Positions 47,626 to 57,956 of a DNA stretch of 64,000 nucleotides are shown piece by piece. Source of the stretch: Liolophura sinensis (Eukaryota > Mollusca > Polyplacophora > Chitonida > Chitonidae). Position 1 is the stretch's first letter, and the number at the start of each line of letters is the position of its first letter. The stretch covers positions 75,693,005 to 75,757,004 of the forward strand of contig NC_088300.1 of assembly GCF_032854445.1 (NCBI RefSeq), written 5' to 3'. The notes below the pieces were generated by a model. The model was not told where the DNA came from, did no database searches, and saw only the letters and a list, made by a program, of their open reading frames with translations. Made by a program: the position numbers and the translations under genes.

Positions 47626-48290
47626 TTTTGCTCAGACTAGGTAATATCGAGACAGGACGGTAGTTTGTGATGTCATTGGCGTCACCACATTTAAAGATGG
47701 GGGTAATTTTTGCACATTTAAACGAAGACAGCATATATCCCGACATAAGGGACAAATTAAGTATATGTGCAAGGGGTGATGAAATATCTTTTGCAAGAAG
47801 TTTGAGCTCAGACATGAAAATGTCATCTAAGCCTGGAGCTGATGACTTTAGACTGTCTATAGTGGTTTCAACAAGACTAGGCGAGACAGGAGAAAATTTC
47901 TTTTACAGGTTCACCTAGAAAATCTGAAAAATGTTTAGGGCTTGGGGGTATCTTAGCATTAAGACTGAGACTAATAGTCGAAAAAAGTCTTTTGCAAATG
48001 ACACTTTTATCTGAAACAGATAACCCATCAATATTAAAACATTTAGGCATGCTCTTGCATTTACCACGTCCCATTAGATCATTCAATACTTTCCAAGTTC
48101 CTTTAATCTTGTGATTTTGGTCGTTTAGTTTTTTTTTCTCGAAGTAAGCCTTTCGCCAGAAACGAATCAAGTTCAGTTTATTCCTGTACGTCCTATATTT
48201 GACGCAAGTCGGTATATCAGAAGATTTCAAATACTTCGACGAAGTTTGTTCTTCTTGAATACAGACTGTAGAATACCTCGTATGACCCAA
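47594..48290 (-). pseudogene. LINE ORF2 linker and fingers
   Basis: Two overlapping frames (48290-47877 and 47815-47594) carry YRNKLNLIRFWRKAYFE, TWKVLNDLMGR and the fingers motif KITPIFKCGD ... NYRPVSILP, in the expected order before the reverse transcriptase. A frame change near 47870 separates them. Confidence 0.85.
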
Positions 48291-48899
48291 GGTGTGCGAG
48301 TATGTTTTGATGGGCTGCCCACGGTCACGACAGGAAAGTATGTGTCGTAAGCTATTGATAATTCCCCAGTAAAACAGGATAAAGCCTCATTAACACTATC
48401 CGATGATAGAACGTCATGCCAGTCTATATTTTGAACATTTTCTTTAAACAGATTGACTTGTTCCTTTTTCGAAAAGGGTTAGTTGATGTTTCTTTCGAAA
48501 AGAAAGGTCGAGAGGATTTTGAATACAGGGAAGTGGTCAGATATATCTGTTAAAATATACGGGAGGAATTGCGTTGAGCATGCAAGTTTGTGAAAATATT
48601 ATCTATAAGGGTAGCAGAGCGAGAACATATTCGAGTAGGTTTTGTAATGGAAGGGAAAAGGTAGTGACAATTCATTAGTTAAAAATCGTTTGATTTTAAA
48701 TGGCTATCACACTTGAATAAGTCTATACAGAAGTCACCTAAGGTGATACATTTTTTGTTTGCGGGTATATTACGAAGGGCTGTGCTCAGTTTTTCATTAA
48801 AAAGACACGTTTTTGTCTGGAGGGCATCAACGGAGCAGCAATCTCCACAAATAAAGACTTATATCCACAGTCTTCATCGAAAAACGATCATTGCATATT

Positions 48900-49260
48900 T
48901 TTCAAGACTCAAAAGAGGTATTAACATAAAGTGCAACACCTCCTCCCTTCCGTTTATCTCTGGAGGCAGAATATAAAGTGTATCCTGGCATAGAATATAA
49001 GCATTCGGTTAATGGGCTAAGCCAACTTTCCGAAAATCCAGGGGCTGAAAAGTTAACTATGAGTATGGATAAAGCATGTAATTTCGTCAAAATTTTTGGC
49101 TAAACCACTCGCATTTAAATGAATCGTTGAAAACTGATTTTGATTGTCATATTCGAGGTTTTCTAGGTGTTGAGTGAAACTTTCACGGCGGTACTAGTTG
49201 GACAGGTGAGAGTCTACTTTACCCCAATAGGCAATTTCATGTTCGTTGTCATCAATATGT
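48900..49260 (-). pseudogene. LINE endonuclease, N-terminal part
   Basis: Pieces in two frames: HLNASGLAKNFDEI at about 49120, then FSESWLSP ... GYTLYSASRDKRKGGGVALYV (49050-48910). These are the first strands and the R-x-GGGVA-Y motif of the AP-type endonuclease of LINE ORF2. The later part (to about 48300) is too decayed to read. Confidence 0.75.
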
Positions 49261-50040
49261 GTTTTAGATGTATCATAGATATTCAGTTGGATTGAAGCAC
49301 ATCTGGTCAATAATATCAAGATTATATGTTGGGACGGTAGACGAGGCAGTTGATGATGAAGTAGGTGTTATCACAGCATGGAATGGCAGGTTGGAGAAGG
49401 TATTGGGAGGTGGAACAAACATAGAAGAGTCTGTGTCAATATTCATATTTAGTTGAGTAATATGTGAATCATTCTGTACAATTATTCCACATAAAAAAAA
49501 ACAGGATGAGTGTTAATTATGGTTGTAAGGTACACATCGAGAAGTGATACATTTGAAAAAATACATAACGAATACAAAGAAAGTGAAAAGCCGATTTGTG
49601 AAAGAGCAACAATATTTACACAAAAAACTAAAATTAACCATACTGTTCTGTAGGATTTTCTACAAGTCAAACGACAAGGTAAGTGGATGTAATTAACATG
49701 AGATGTCGACATAGGCACATACTCCGTGCAGTGTGAGTGGATATAATGATAAGCTGTTGTGAGTTGAAAAGCGTGCACGCGTTGTGGCTACGACACGAGC
49801 AGTGTCATGACACAATTCATAAAGGGTCAGACCGCTTTTCACTGAGTCTTTCAGTAAGAACTTGTGGAAGAAGCACGAAAGCAGCGTGCATGCAAACTAG
49901 TGTTAGGAAAGTGTGTCGCGCTATATTGAGGAAGCTACCGACAGCTACCCTATACCACCAGGTAATGCAACAGACTTTATGGGTACACGTACACTTGCTT
50001 ACATCAAAGTAGTTCTGCATGTATATACCTCTATTACATA

Positions 50041-50042
<2 letters not shown>

Positions 50043-50085
<43 letters not shown>
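50043..50085. repeat. TA microsatellite
   Basis: About twenty uninterrupted TA units. Confidence 0.97.
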
Positions 50086-50089
<4 letters not shown>

Positions 50090-50205
50090 TTAAGATAAAA
50101 TATACAGAGAAAATATAGCGTTCAAGAAAAGTGGTAAAATGAGAATATGGTATATACATGTAAGATGCAACGGCGCATTGTCATGCAGCTGCACATTGTC
50201 CAAAC

Positions 50206-51150
50206 TTACCAGTTGGGAAACGAAGGGAGGGGACAATCCCTGGCATTGTTCTTCCGACGCCTGTCTTCGGGGGCCAGATCTTTCAGGAGTTCCTTGGCCT
50301 TAAATAAAACTTTTCTACGCTGGGGACAGTACAAGAATTTAGCCAAAATATGGCGATTTTGACCACCGCTTTGTTTTCCCACCCGGTGGGCGTTTTCAAT
50401 ATTGATGTCCTTCGGTTTCAGACTGTCTTCAATAACAGACTTTACAATCTGGAAAGCATTTTCATCAGACTTTTCATCAATTCCTCTGAAACGTAAATTA
50501 TATCCCAGACTATACCGTTCCTGGTCAACGATTTTTTTCCTGAAGGTCACGGTTTACCACAGGAAGTGCTTGCATATTGGATTTAAGTTTTTTGATTTCC
50601 TCGGCGAGACACTTCTGAACTGTGTCCATAATTTGAACGATAGAGTCAGTATGAAATGAGAGACTGTTACGTTCTTTCAAGTTGAGAGAGGCGCTCTAGT
50701 GAACTTTGCTGAGTTGCATGTACCTTGTACAGAGTTTTTTGATTGTCACTCACCCAATTCATTATAAAATCACGGAACTTTTTGTCTTCGTCGGGTTGCC
50801 CAACGACCTCTTCAGTCTCAACTATCAACTTCTCCCTCATCGCCAGGATCACTGCAGTTTAGACCTTTGGATTGGCTTCTTGTTGTAGACCTAAGACTTT
50901 TGTTGGGGTTGTCCGATTTCTGAGACTGGGGTGGCATAGTGGTGGTTCTTGTTGTAGCTCTAAGGCTTTTATCAAAGTTGTCCGATTTCTGAGGCTTTGG
51001 TGGCACGGTGGTATGAAGCAGATCCCAATATTTATGGCTAGGATAACTTCTGTTCACTGAACATTGCTGGGCGCAGCTGGGCACTGACGGAGCTCCACAA
51101 CAAAGCACGTCCTCATCCAAGCATACTTCGGTCAGATAATACCGGCACAA
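50206..51150 (-). pseudogene. LINE ORF1-like RNA-binding protein, broken
   Basis: Three frames in order: a P/S/T-rich N-part with an internal tandem duplication (51150-50818, QKSDN ... SLR-x-TTR twice), a helical segment (50852-50667) and an L1 ORF1-like RNA-binding part (50550-50206) with YNLRFRGIDE, ENAHRVGK and ILAKF motifs. At least two frame breaks separate them. This type of ORF1 chaperones element RNA. Confidence 0.78.
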
Positions 51151-51169
51151 TTCTCTACATTTCCCAGTC

Positions 51170-51312
51170 AGAGGTATAAAAGTTGTTTGAATGCATCCCC
51201 AAAACGTTGCGTTGTCATAGAATAGATGGTTGGATAGTAATAACGGTCAGATATGCACTCTCTATCCAAAACTCCAATGTTTCGTGCAAATGAGGCTCCG
51301 TGTTTTAAATTT
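51170..51312 (-). repeat. Dispersed repeat, copy 2
   Basis: Partner of 110-285, in the same orientation, lying just upstream of the LINE ORF1 region. It may be the 5' untranslated part of that LINE or an unrelated repeat next to it. Confidence 0.55.
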
Positions 51313-53380
51313 ACTGTATGAAGGTCGACATGTATACAATGTGCTACAAACGGTGTCACAACAATATTCTGCTGTGTTTGCTGAGCGTTTCCACATATAG
51401 TATTTAGTGGAAGAATTTGTTCTCCAAAAAATAAAAAAAACATTATAAAATTAATATAAAGTAGCAATTAAAAAATAATAAGTGCAAAATATTACATTTT
51501 TAACCATTCGTCTTGCGTACTGTCCCTTATGAAGACACAGAAAACACCGATGATTAGACTTTAAAAATTCAGCACTAGGTTTTACATAAGAGCAGAATTA
51601 TATACACATTTAACCATCCATGACCATGTTTTTGGCTTGTTTTATCTCATTGTCCGGCATGTCAAGCCGTTGCGTCGTTAGCAAAATGCCAGCCGCAGCA
51701 ATTATTGTGTACAGGATAGCCTCTTCTCGTTACAGCTTCTTTTGGACATATCAGCGGCTTAATATGCATGGGATCAATGCTGTTCAGTTAACTCCATGGT
51801 ATTTATCGAAACTGCAGTCATTTTATTTCTGACAATAAGTATTTTCTGTATACTTTCTTACAGGCTCTAGTATGTTATATTATATAGGTGTATGTATACA
51901 GTTTGAATTAACTCGAAAAACAGCAAAATTCGAAAATTGTTGAAAGGTAGGTCGAGCTGGTGTTTTTATATGCCTTTTCGAAAGCGATACTCTGCATCTC
52001 CGTAGACGTGCACGCGCATGACCGCTTTACTCGAGATCGTGTGATGGCTTATAGGTTATACGTGCACAGTCCGGGAAAAGATTTGCCACCTAGCTGAAGA
52101 GTAAGGGTGCATTGATTGGATACTGCTACAGGCATTTTAGATTGTTGATACATTGTAAATATCTCCACAGCTATTTTCCACCTTGTTAAAATATATCAGA
52201 ATTGTGTCTGTTTTGGAACCTGAAAACCTAGTGTTAATACCTATCTCCCTGGAGGTTACCAAGGTAACAAAATGTTACGACTACACTTCCACCTCTAAAA
52301 AATGATGGTCATGCTAGGTTGATTTTTTTATATGTTGTACAGAAACATTCAAGCTACATGTGGTGGTAGACAAATTTACTACATAAATAGTGAGGAAAAT
52401 CATTGCGCTCGTGTAATCTATAGGCCATACGACATCAACTCTATAGGATCAGACATGGTAATTTACAGTGTAATTATGTAACGAAGGACAAGGCCGGAAA
52501 CACTATTCACTGATTTTAGAAATAAATCATTCCTCCCTTAATTTTACCGTCTTAGGATAGATTGATCCAGCCTCTTACGAAAGGAATGGGAAATGATTCG
52601 TGGTCTACAAAAGTGATATCTCTGTAAGCTGGCAACTGAAAACAATACAGAATTTGTAAACATCAGGCAACACTTTGTTCATTTCACCTCGACTGGATCA
52701 GCTTAGCCGCACCTGTCATTTCAGTGTTTCTTTTTCTTATAAATGTTACTTCTGTTTATTTCATCCAAATTGGATCCACTTATCCCACATTTCACTTACA
52801 CGAAATGCACATATGCATACATAAAGTATCCCACAAAAAATGTACCTTTTTATATTTGTGATGTTGCATAACTGAGATATCTCCTTTCGAAGGATTCTAA
52901 ACTGCGCTCATTGATAGGGTCAAATTCGCCCCCAAGTTATTAGTTTTAACCAATCAGGCTATGACTACTCATTCCTATGACGCCACTTTTAGTTTAGCCA
53001 TACTTGGTACTGGTTTTTCTAACATGACATATCATATGACCACACAAAAGTTGTTCCACAAAATGTTGATTTATGAAGATATCAAGCACGTCAGAAAAAA
53101 TAGTTGTGGCCGTTTCTACACCTCTTCCAAAATAACTTGGGCTATATTACCTGTTGTCATTTCCTTTAAATATTTTATTTCATGACCTGTGAAACCATAA
53201 AACCATAAGACCATACTAGCTGAGAAAAAAAACGCAAACAGAATGTTCATGCGTAAGATGGAAAAAAGTGTATCGTGTTTCTTTCGCAAATCTCATCCTG
53301 ACCAGATCTACGCACAGTACACCTACACTTCCCAAACCAATGTTTCTGTTCTAGACTATCTAAGATCTAAAACCGATCTT
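51313..53380. other. No recognisable gene
   Basis: AT-rich. A word of the CTG(A)AAGCTGGCAA type at about 52627 belongs to the family described at 53380-53640. Otherwise nothing assigned. Confidence 0.4.
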
Positions 53381-53640
53381 TCTGAAAGCTGACAATTTAA
53401 AACAAAAGAAAATTATTAGTGCTATTTTTGTTCATTTCAATCCAAACTGAATAAACTTTCAGTCTACTGATTCTTTTTATGACTTGTAAAACTGAAACTA
53501 TCTTAAAGCTGGCAATTTTTAACAAAATAAAATATATCAGTATAAAATGTTACTTTCACTCCAATAATTCCTTTAATGGCCTGTAAGCTTTTCTATCTGA
53601 AAGCTGGCAACTTAAAACAAAGCAAAATGTCTTAAGTATA
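53380..53640 (+). repeat. Degenerate tandem repeat of about 100-120 bp
   Basis: The block CTGAAAGCTGGCAATTTAAAAC recurs near 53383, 53502 and 53598, each followed by an A-rich stretch and a TTACTTTC-like block. Related single copies are seen at about 52627 and 57217. Confidence 0.55.
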
Positions 53641-53832
53641 AGCTGCTACCTTTGCTTATGTCCATACGACTGGAACAACTCACATTTACATTTTTCTCCG
53701 GTATTTCTTGTCATAATACAGGTATATATAAATCCAAACGTCAGATCTGACATTCGTGTACCATTCAAACTCGCTCTTAGATCGGTTAGCCATGATCAAG
53801 CCTAGTTTCCACATTAACCGCTCTGAACCGTT

Positions 53833-54498
53833 ACATTCACTACCCTGGAACTCGGTCCTGTCATCTGCGCTGTCTCCAAAGTGCCAACGCTGTACGTCAC
53901 AAAGAGTTGTCCCGTGATCTTAAAGTCATTCTGAATTCATATCACCTCATTATGTGGGAATAATAAAGACCATAACATCGCATATAACACACATGTAACC
54001 GACCCACTAGGACGGCATCAAAACTTCGTAAGCCGCCATTTTCAATTCACGTGACTCGGTTGCTAGGGTGGACACTGCTGCTCTTCCCAAAATTAAGACC
54101 ATCTTTTTTTTACAATATAATTGATTACAAATCATTCCTGTTCATTATTAACGCACAAATTAAAGTTAAGACTCCCAAACAATTTGTCAATCGTCCTTTA
54201 GATGGTCTACATCTTATTGGTTTCAATCAAATAGTTCCACGAGTTTACCTTTTTCCAGACGATGCTCAGTGGGGCCGACTCAAATTGCAAAATTTCGGTT
54301 AGCGAAGTTTGGCTTGCCGCCGATGTAACAGATACATTTGTGTTAGTTGTGACGTTGTGGTCTTTATTATTCAAGAATAACTAGGTGATATGAAGTAAGA
54401 ATTACTGAATGGTTACAGGAATCATGTTTTTGTAGCGTACAGCTTTGGAATGTTGAGGACAGCACACGCGGAAGAACAGAGTTCCAGGTTAGTGAATG
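53833..54498. mobile_element. Foldback element with about 200-bp arms
   Basis: The left arm (53833-54040) and right arm (54297-54498) are diverged reverse complements: CATTCACTACCCTGGAACTC against GAGTTCCAGGTTAGTGAATG, ATATCACCT against AGGTGATAT, GAATAATAAAGACCA against TGGTCTTTATTATTC. The 250-bp centre includes most of an 83-codon frame (54051-54302) with no known domain. Confidence 0.78.
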
Positions 54499-55969
54499 GA
54501 AGAGTACAGATCTGTATTTCTGAAAGCTAAGCTGTGAAGAATGAAACAGATCTCAGATCTACATTCGAACTGTAAATGGACGTTCGGAGTCGATTTTCGC
54601 AAGATTCATTTCCAAAACAACCTAAAACAACAATTTCCAAATGAATATGTAAGAAATGATATATAAGCAGTAAATAAAGATGGTAAAAAGACTGACGTAG
54701 TAATTAGTTTTCCATGATACAGGAAGGACAGCCGTTTTGGATGGATCAGCTTATCGGATGTCTCGCCACCACTTCTCGTTACTTTTCATTCCAAGCAATT
54801 GTAACGTCATAAGGTCACAGAAAGTTCGAACATTTGTGACCATTTGTAACGGATGACCTGTTTGCACCAATACTGCTTATGATTGGTCAATAGCGTGTTT
54901 TTGATTGACAGTTTGGAAAGGTCTGTTTTAAGCATGGTATCCCATTCTAATTTCAAACTCGTATTATATAGGCCTAGTATTGTTAATACTTCAAGGTGGT
55001 TTTAAGTGCTGTGTTGGTATCTCAGTCGCGCATTCCGAATAGCCTACAATACATGTAGGCTATGTATAGTCGCGTACAATAAAAAATGTGGACGTCAGCG
55101 TCATCTATCAGTTTGAAGTTCAAATTAAACTGCGGCCCCCATATTACCCAAATCTTTCAAGTCTAGCTACTCGTATTCCTCTCTTACCTCTCAGATAAAA
55201 AAAATGGTAACAGCAGATGCGGCTATCTTTTGCAGGTAAAAAACTCTTTTTGTCCTGTAAATGTGTTTCAAGCTGTTTCCTGAGGGTCAAACTGCTTGAA
55301 AATTTGAGAAAAAGAGCTCGTCAACGAGCTGTTTTCATAACCGTAGGCAAAGCAGCAAACCATTTCGGAACAAATGCGATATGCTTGTTGTCATTCTTGT
55401 AACTTTTTTAACACTGAACTAAATGGCAAAGCTCTGACAGCTCGTAACGGTTGAACTTGTATGACGTAATTCGACGGAGACTACAGAGTTTTGGCGGGAA
55501 AATGCATAAAACCAATCTCATTATCTAGGAATTTTAAGTGCCATATTACACCGATTAATGTACAATTTTTCAATAATTTCGTAAACGCAATGTAACAATA
55601 AATACAGGGGTAAATTAATTATGAGTAAATTATGAATCTGAACACTAATCTTTTAATTGCTTATTTGGTCTTTAGTCCCGAATTAAGCTGACATAGGTGT
55701 AATTATAACAACTAAACTGACGGCCAAAAGAATCTTTACAAAGAGTTCAAATCAATTTTTTTGCCAACGCAAAAAAACATGATGACTAAAGTTTAATATA
55801 CTGAAAAGACCAATGACTTTAGATATTGAAAGTCTTCAGTAAGAGCGGACAAAGCAGCCCTCAAAATCATTATACAAGTGAACAAGCAGAGCTGGGGTAC
55901 AAAAATAGCCATTCCATCTTGGTTAACAATGGGTAGAATATACAAAAAGTTGATTATTTTTAAAATCAG

Positions 55970-56890
55970 TCAATAACAAAACAAATCAATATCGCGTGTG
56001 GCCACAACTTTCCGACGCATAGAAAAAGTTAGTCGTCTGATGAGATGACGTGGGATTTGTTGACATTTATCTTGGAGAGCGAACGCCAGTTCTTGTCGGT
56101 TGGCTGCAAGGTGTGGCCTTTGTCTTACTCGACGACCCATGATATCCCAAGGGTGTTCTATGGGGACATATCTGGGGACATATCTGGGGAACGTGAAGGC
56201 CACGGCAAGACGATGACGTCCGCACAGGACACCACGTGGCTGCTATTGAAGGAATTGCAGGACAACAGGGCGTATAATTTCATCGACGTAACGTTGAGCT
56301 GTTAGGTTCCCGTAGATGATGACCAGTGGTGTCCGTTCCTCTCCACAAATCCCACCCCACACCATAACGCTGCCGCCACCAACCACCTACTGGACGCAGG
56401 ATGCAGCCGTTCGTTCGCCTCTTCGACGATAAACTCGCTGTCTGCCATCGTCTCGGAACAGGCAGAAGCGACTTTCATCCGTGAAAACAACACGTTGCCA
56501 ATCACGTCGCTGCCAACGGCGAACAATTCGAGCCCATTCGAGGTGTTCGGCTGTCAAGAACTGCCCTCTGAATGGTCGATAGGCCTAATTCCGTGAGCCA
56601 GGAGTCTCCTGGACACAGTCGGCCGACTGACTCGGTGACCTAAGGCATTGATTGACGATGGGGTCACTGTCAGGAAGCGGTTCCTCAGGTGTAAGATGCA
56701 CAGGTACCGTAGTTACTCTAGGCCTGACTGTTTTTTGGCCTGTCCGATGTCTGCCCTGCCTGTCTGTAACGTTGCATCAAGTTTGACACAGTCACACGAG
56801 AGCAGAAGGTCCTTGCAATGTGGGCATGGGTGGCTCCCTAGATACCATACCAAGGGTCCTCTCGCGTTGTTCTTGAGTCAATCGAAGCAT
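55970..56890 (-). pseudogene. Tc1/mariner-like transposase, dead copy
   Basis: On the minus strand from ATG 56890: LRLTQEQRERTLGM, then in other frames LMQRYRQAGQTSDRP (the helix-turn-helix end), SRWLVAAA-type core pieces, and finally IEHPWDIMGRRVRQRPHLAANRQEL (55970-56203), the conserved end of the DDE domain. At least four frame changes; no single frame spans the catalytic core. No clear terminal inverted repeats were found at either side. Confidence 0.88.
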
Positions 56891-57299
56891 TACTTTGGTG
56901 GTTTTTAGTCAGTGTGCAAGTCCAGCACATTGTGTGTAAGGTTTTTATACATTGTGCGTTGCGGCCATCCATGGGTCACGTGATTTTTCAACTTTCTTCG
57001 TTGTCCCAAAACAAATTCGTGTGGGCGTATATGACGCTTGTCGCACATGGGAATATGCTTCATACAATGGTTTCCTACAAGGTATTATTATTAATTTGCT
57101 GAAAATGCTGGTTAAATTTAACTCACGGAGTCGTAAAATTTCTTTTGGCCGTCAGATATTTGAACATATCACCAGAGGTTTTGAACGCTCTGTCCATAAA
57201 AACTATAAAACTGATCTAACTGAAAGCTGGAAATTTAAAACGAACAAAAATGCCTCAAATGTTACTTCTGCTCATGTCAAGGTGAAAGGGTCGAAAGTT

Positions 57300-57956
57300 A
57301 CACCTTCTATTTAGACCTATGAATGCTACACGATACACCTATGTAAATATTGTGTTTGATGGATACGTTTGATATACACGAGTAAAAGATAGCTTTGATG
57401 TCTGTAGAGAATAGAATATTGTTGAATATTTAATTTCAGTACTTGATTGTCGGCATGACAGCAGGCTTCCACACTACAGCGAGCATATAAGAAAGGCACA
57501 TAGTAGCACATTAAACCCGAAAGTTGCAGGTAGTGTGTCGTGTTGAGTTAATCCCCATAGGCAAGATAGTCCAAAATATCACGCATCTCACAAGTGGTAT
57601 TTAGACACTACTGTAACTGTAAAGTGAACGAGTTAGAAATGAAAGGTAAAACTGGAACATGGCCTGGAGATAGGTGACATATCACTCACTACCTCTAGCT
57701 GATTAACCATAGCTGGATAATTTATGTTGACTGTAGAGTTGTCCTAAAGAAAGACTAACATTTACGCCTTATAGCCCAGGCTAACAAACTTCAGCATACA
57801 TACGACTCGGTCATGATCTGATCTTTGTGCTATTTGAAATTACCAGTATGTGACCTTGGTGATGATTTGCCTTTACTAAATGTACATGTTTACAATGAGT
57901 TAAAATTCAGTTTTCATTTTTATTGTTTTCTGGACGATCGCTATGTTTTGTTTCAG
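57300..57956. other. Upstream region of the 58 kb TIR-like gene
   Basis: No open frame with known motifs. It must contain the end of an intron (acceptor at 57955-57956); an upstream non-coding exon and promoter are expected but could not be placed. Confidence 0.35.

Larger units (their letters stand above)
46373..51150 (-). mobile_element. Nearly complete LINE retrotransposon, decayed
   Basis: In 5' to 3' order on the minus strand: an ORF1-like region (51150-50206), an endonuclease (about 49260-48900), a linker and fingers (48290-47877), the reverse transcriptase (47815-46942) and a C-terminal segment (46693-46373, HNYPTR and WNRLPPNL motifs typical of the end of Jockey/CR1-type LINE ORF2). 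The FADD catalytic motif survives, but several frame breaks and an internal loss in the palm (after DLSKTF) show it cannot be active. A SINE has inserted at 46862-47035. The (TA)n at 50043-50085 lies between ORF1 and ORF2. Confidence 0.88.

Noticed and set aside
54051-54302. 83-codon frame as a gene
   Set aside because: Lies mainly in the spacer of a foldback element; no domain, no flanking exons.
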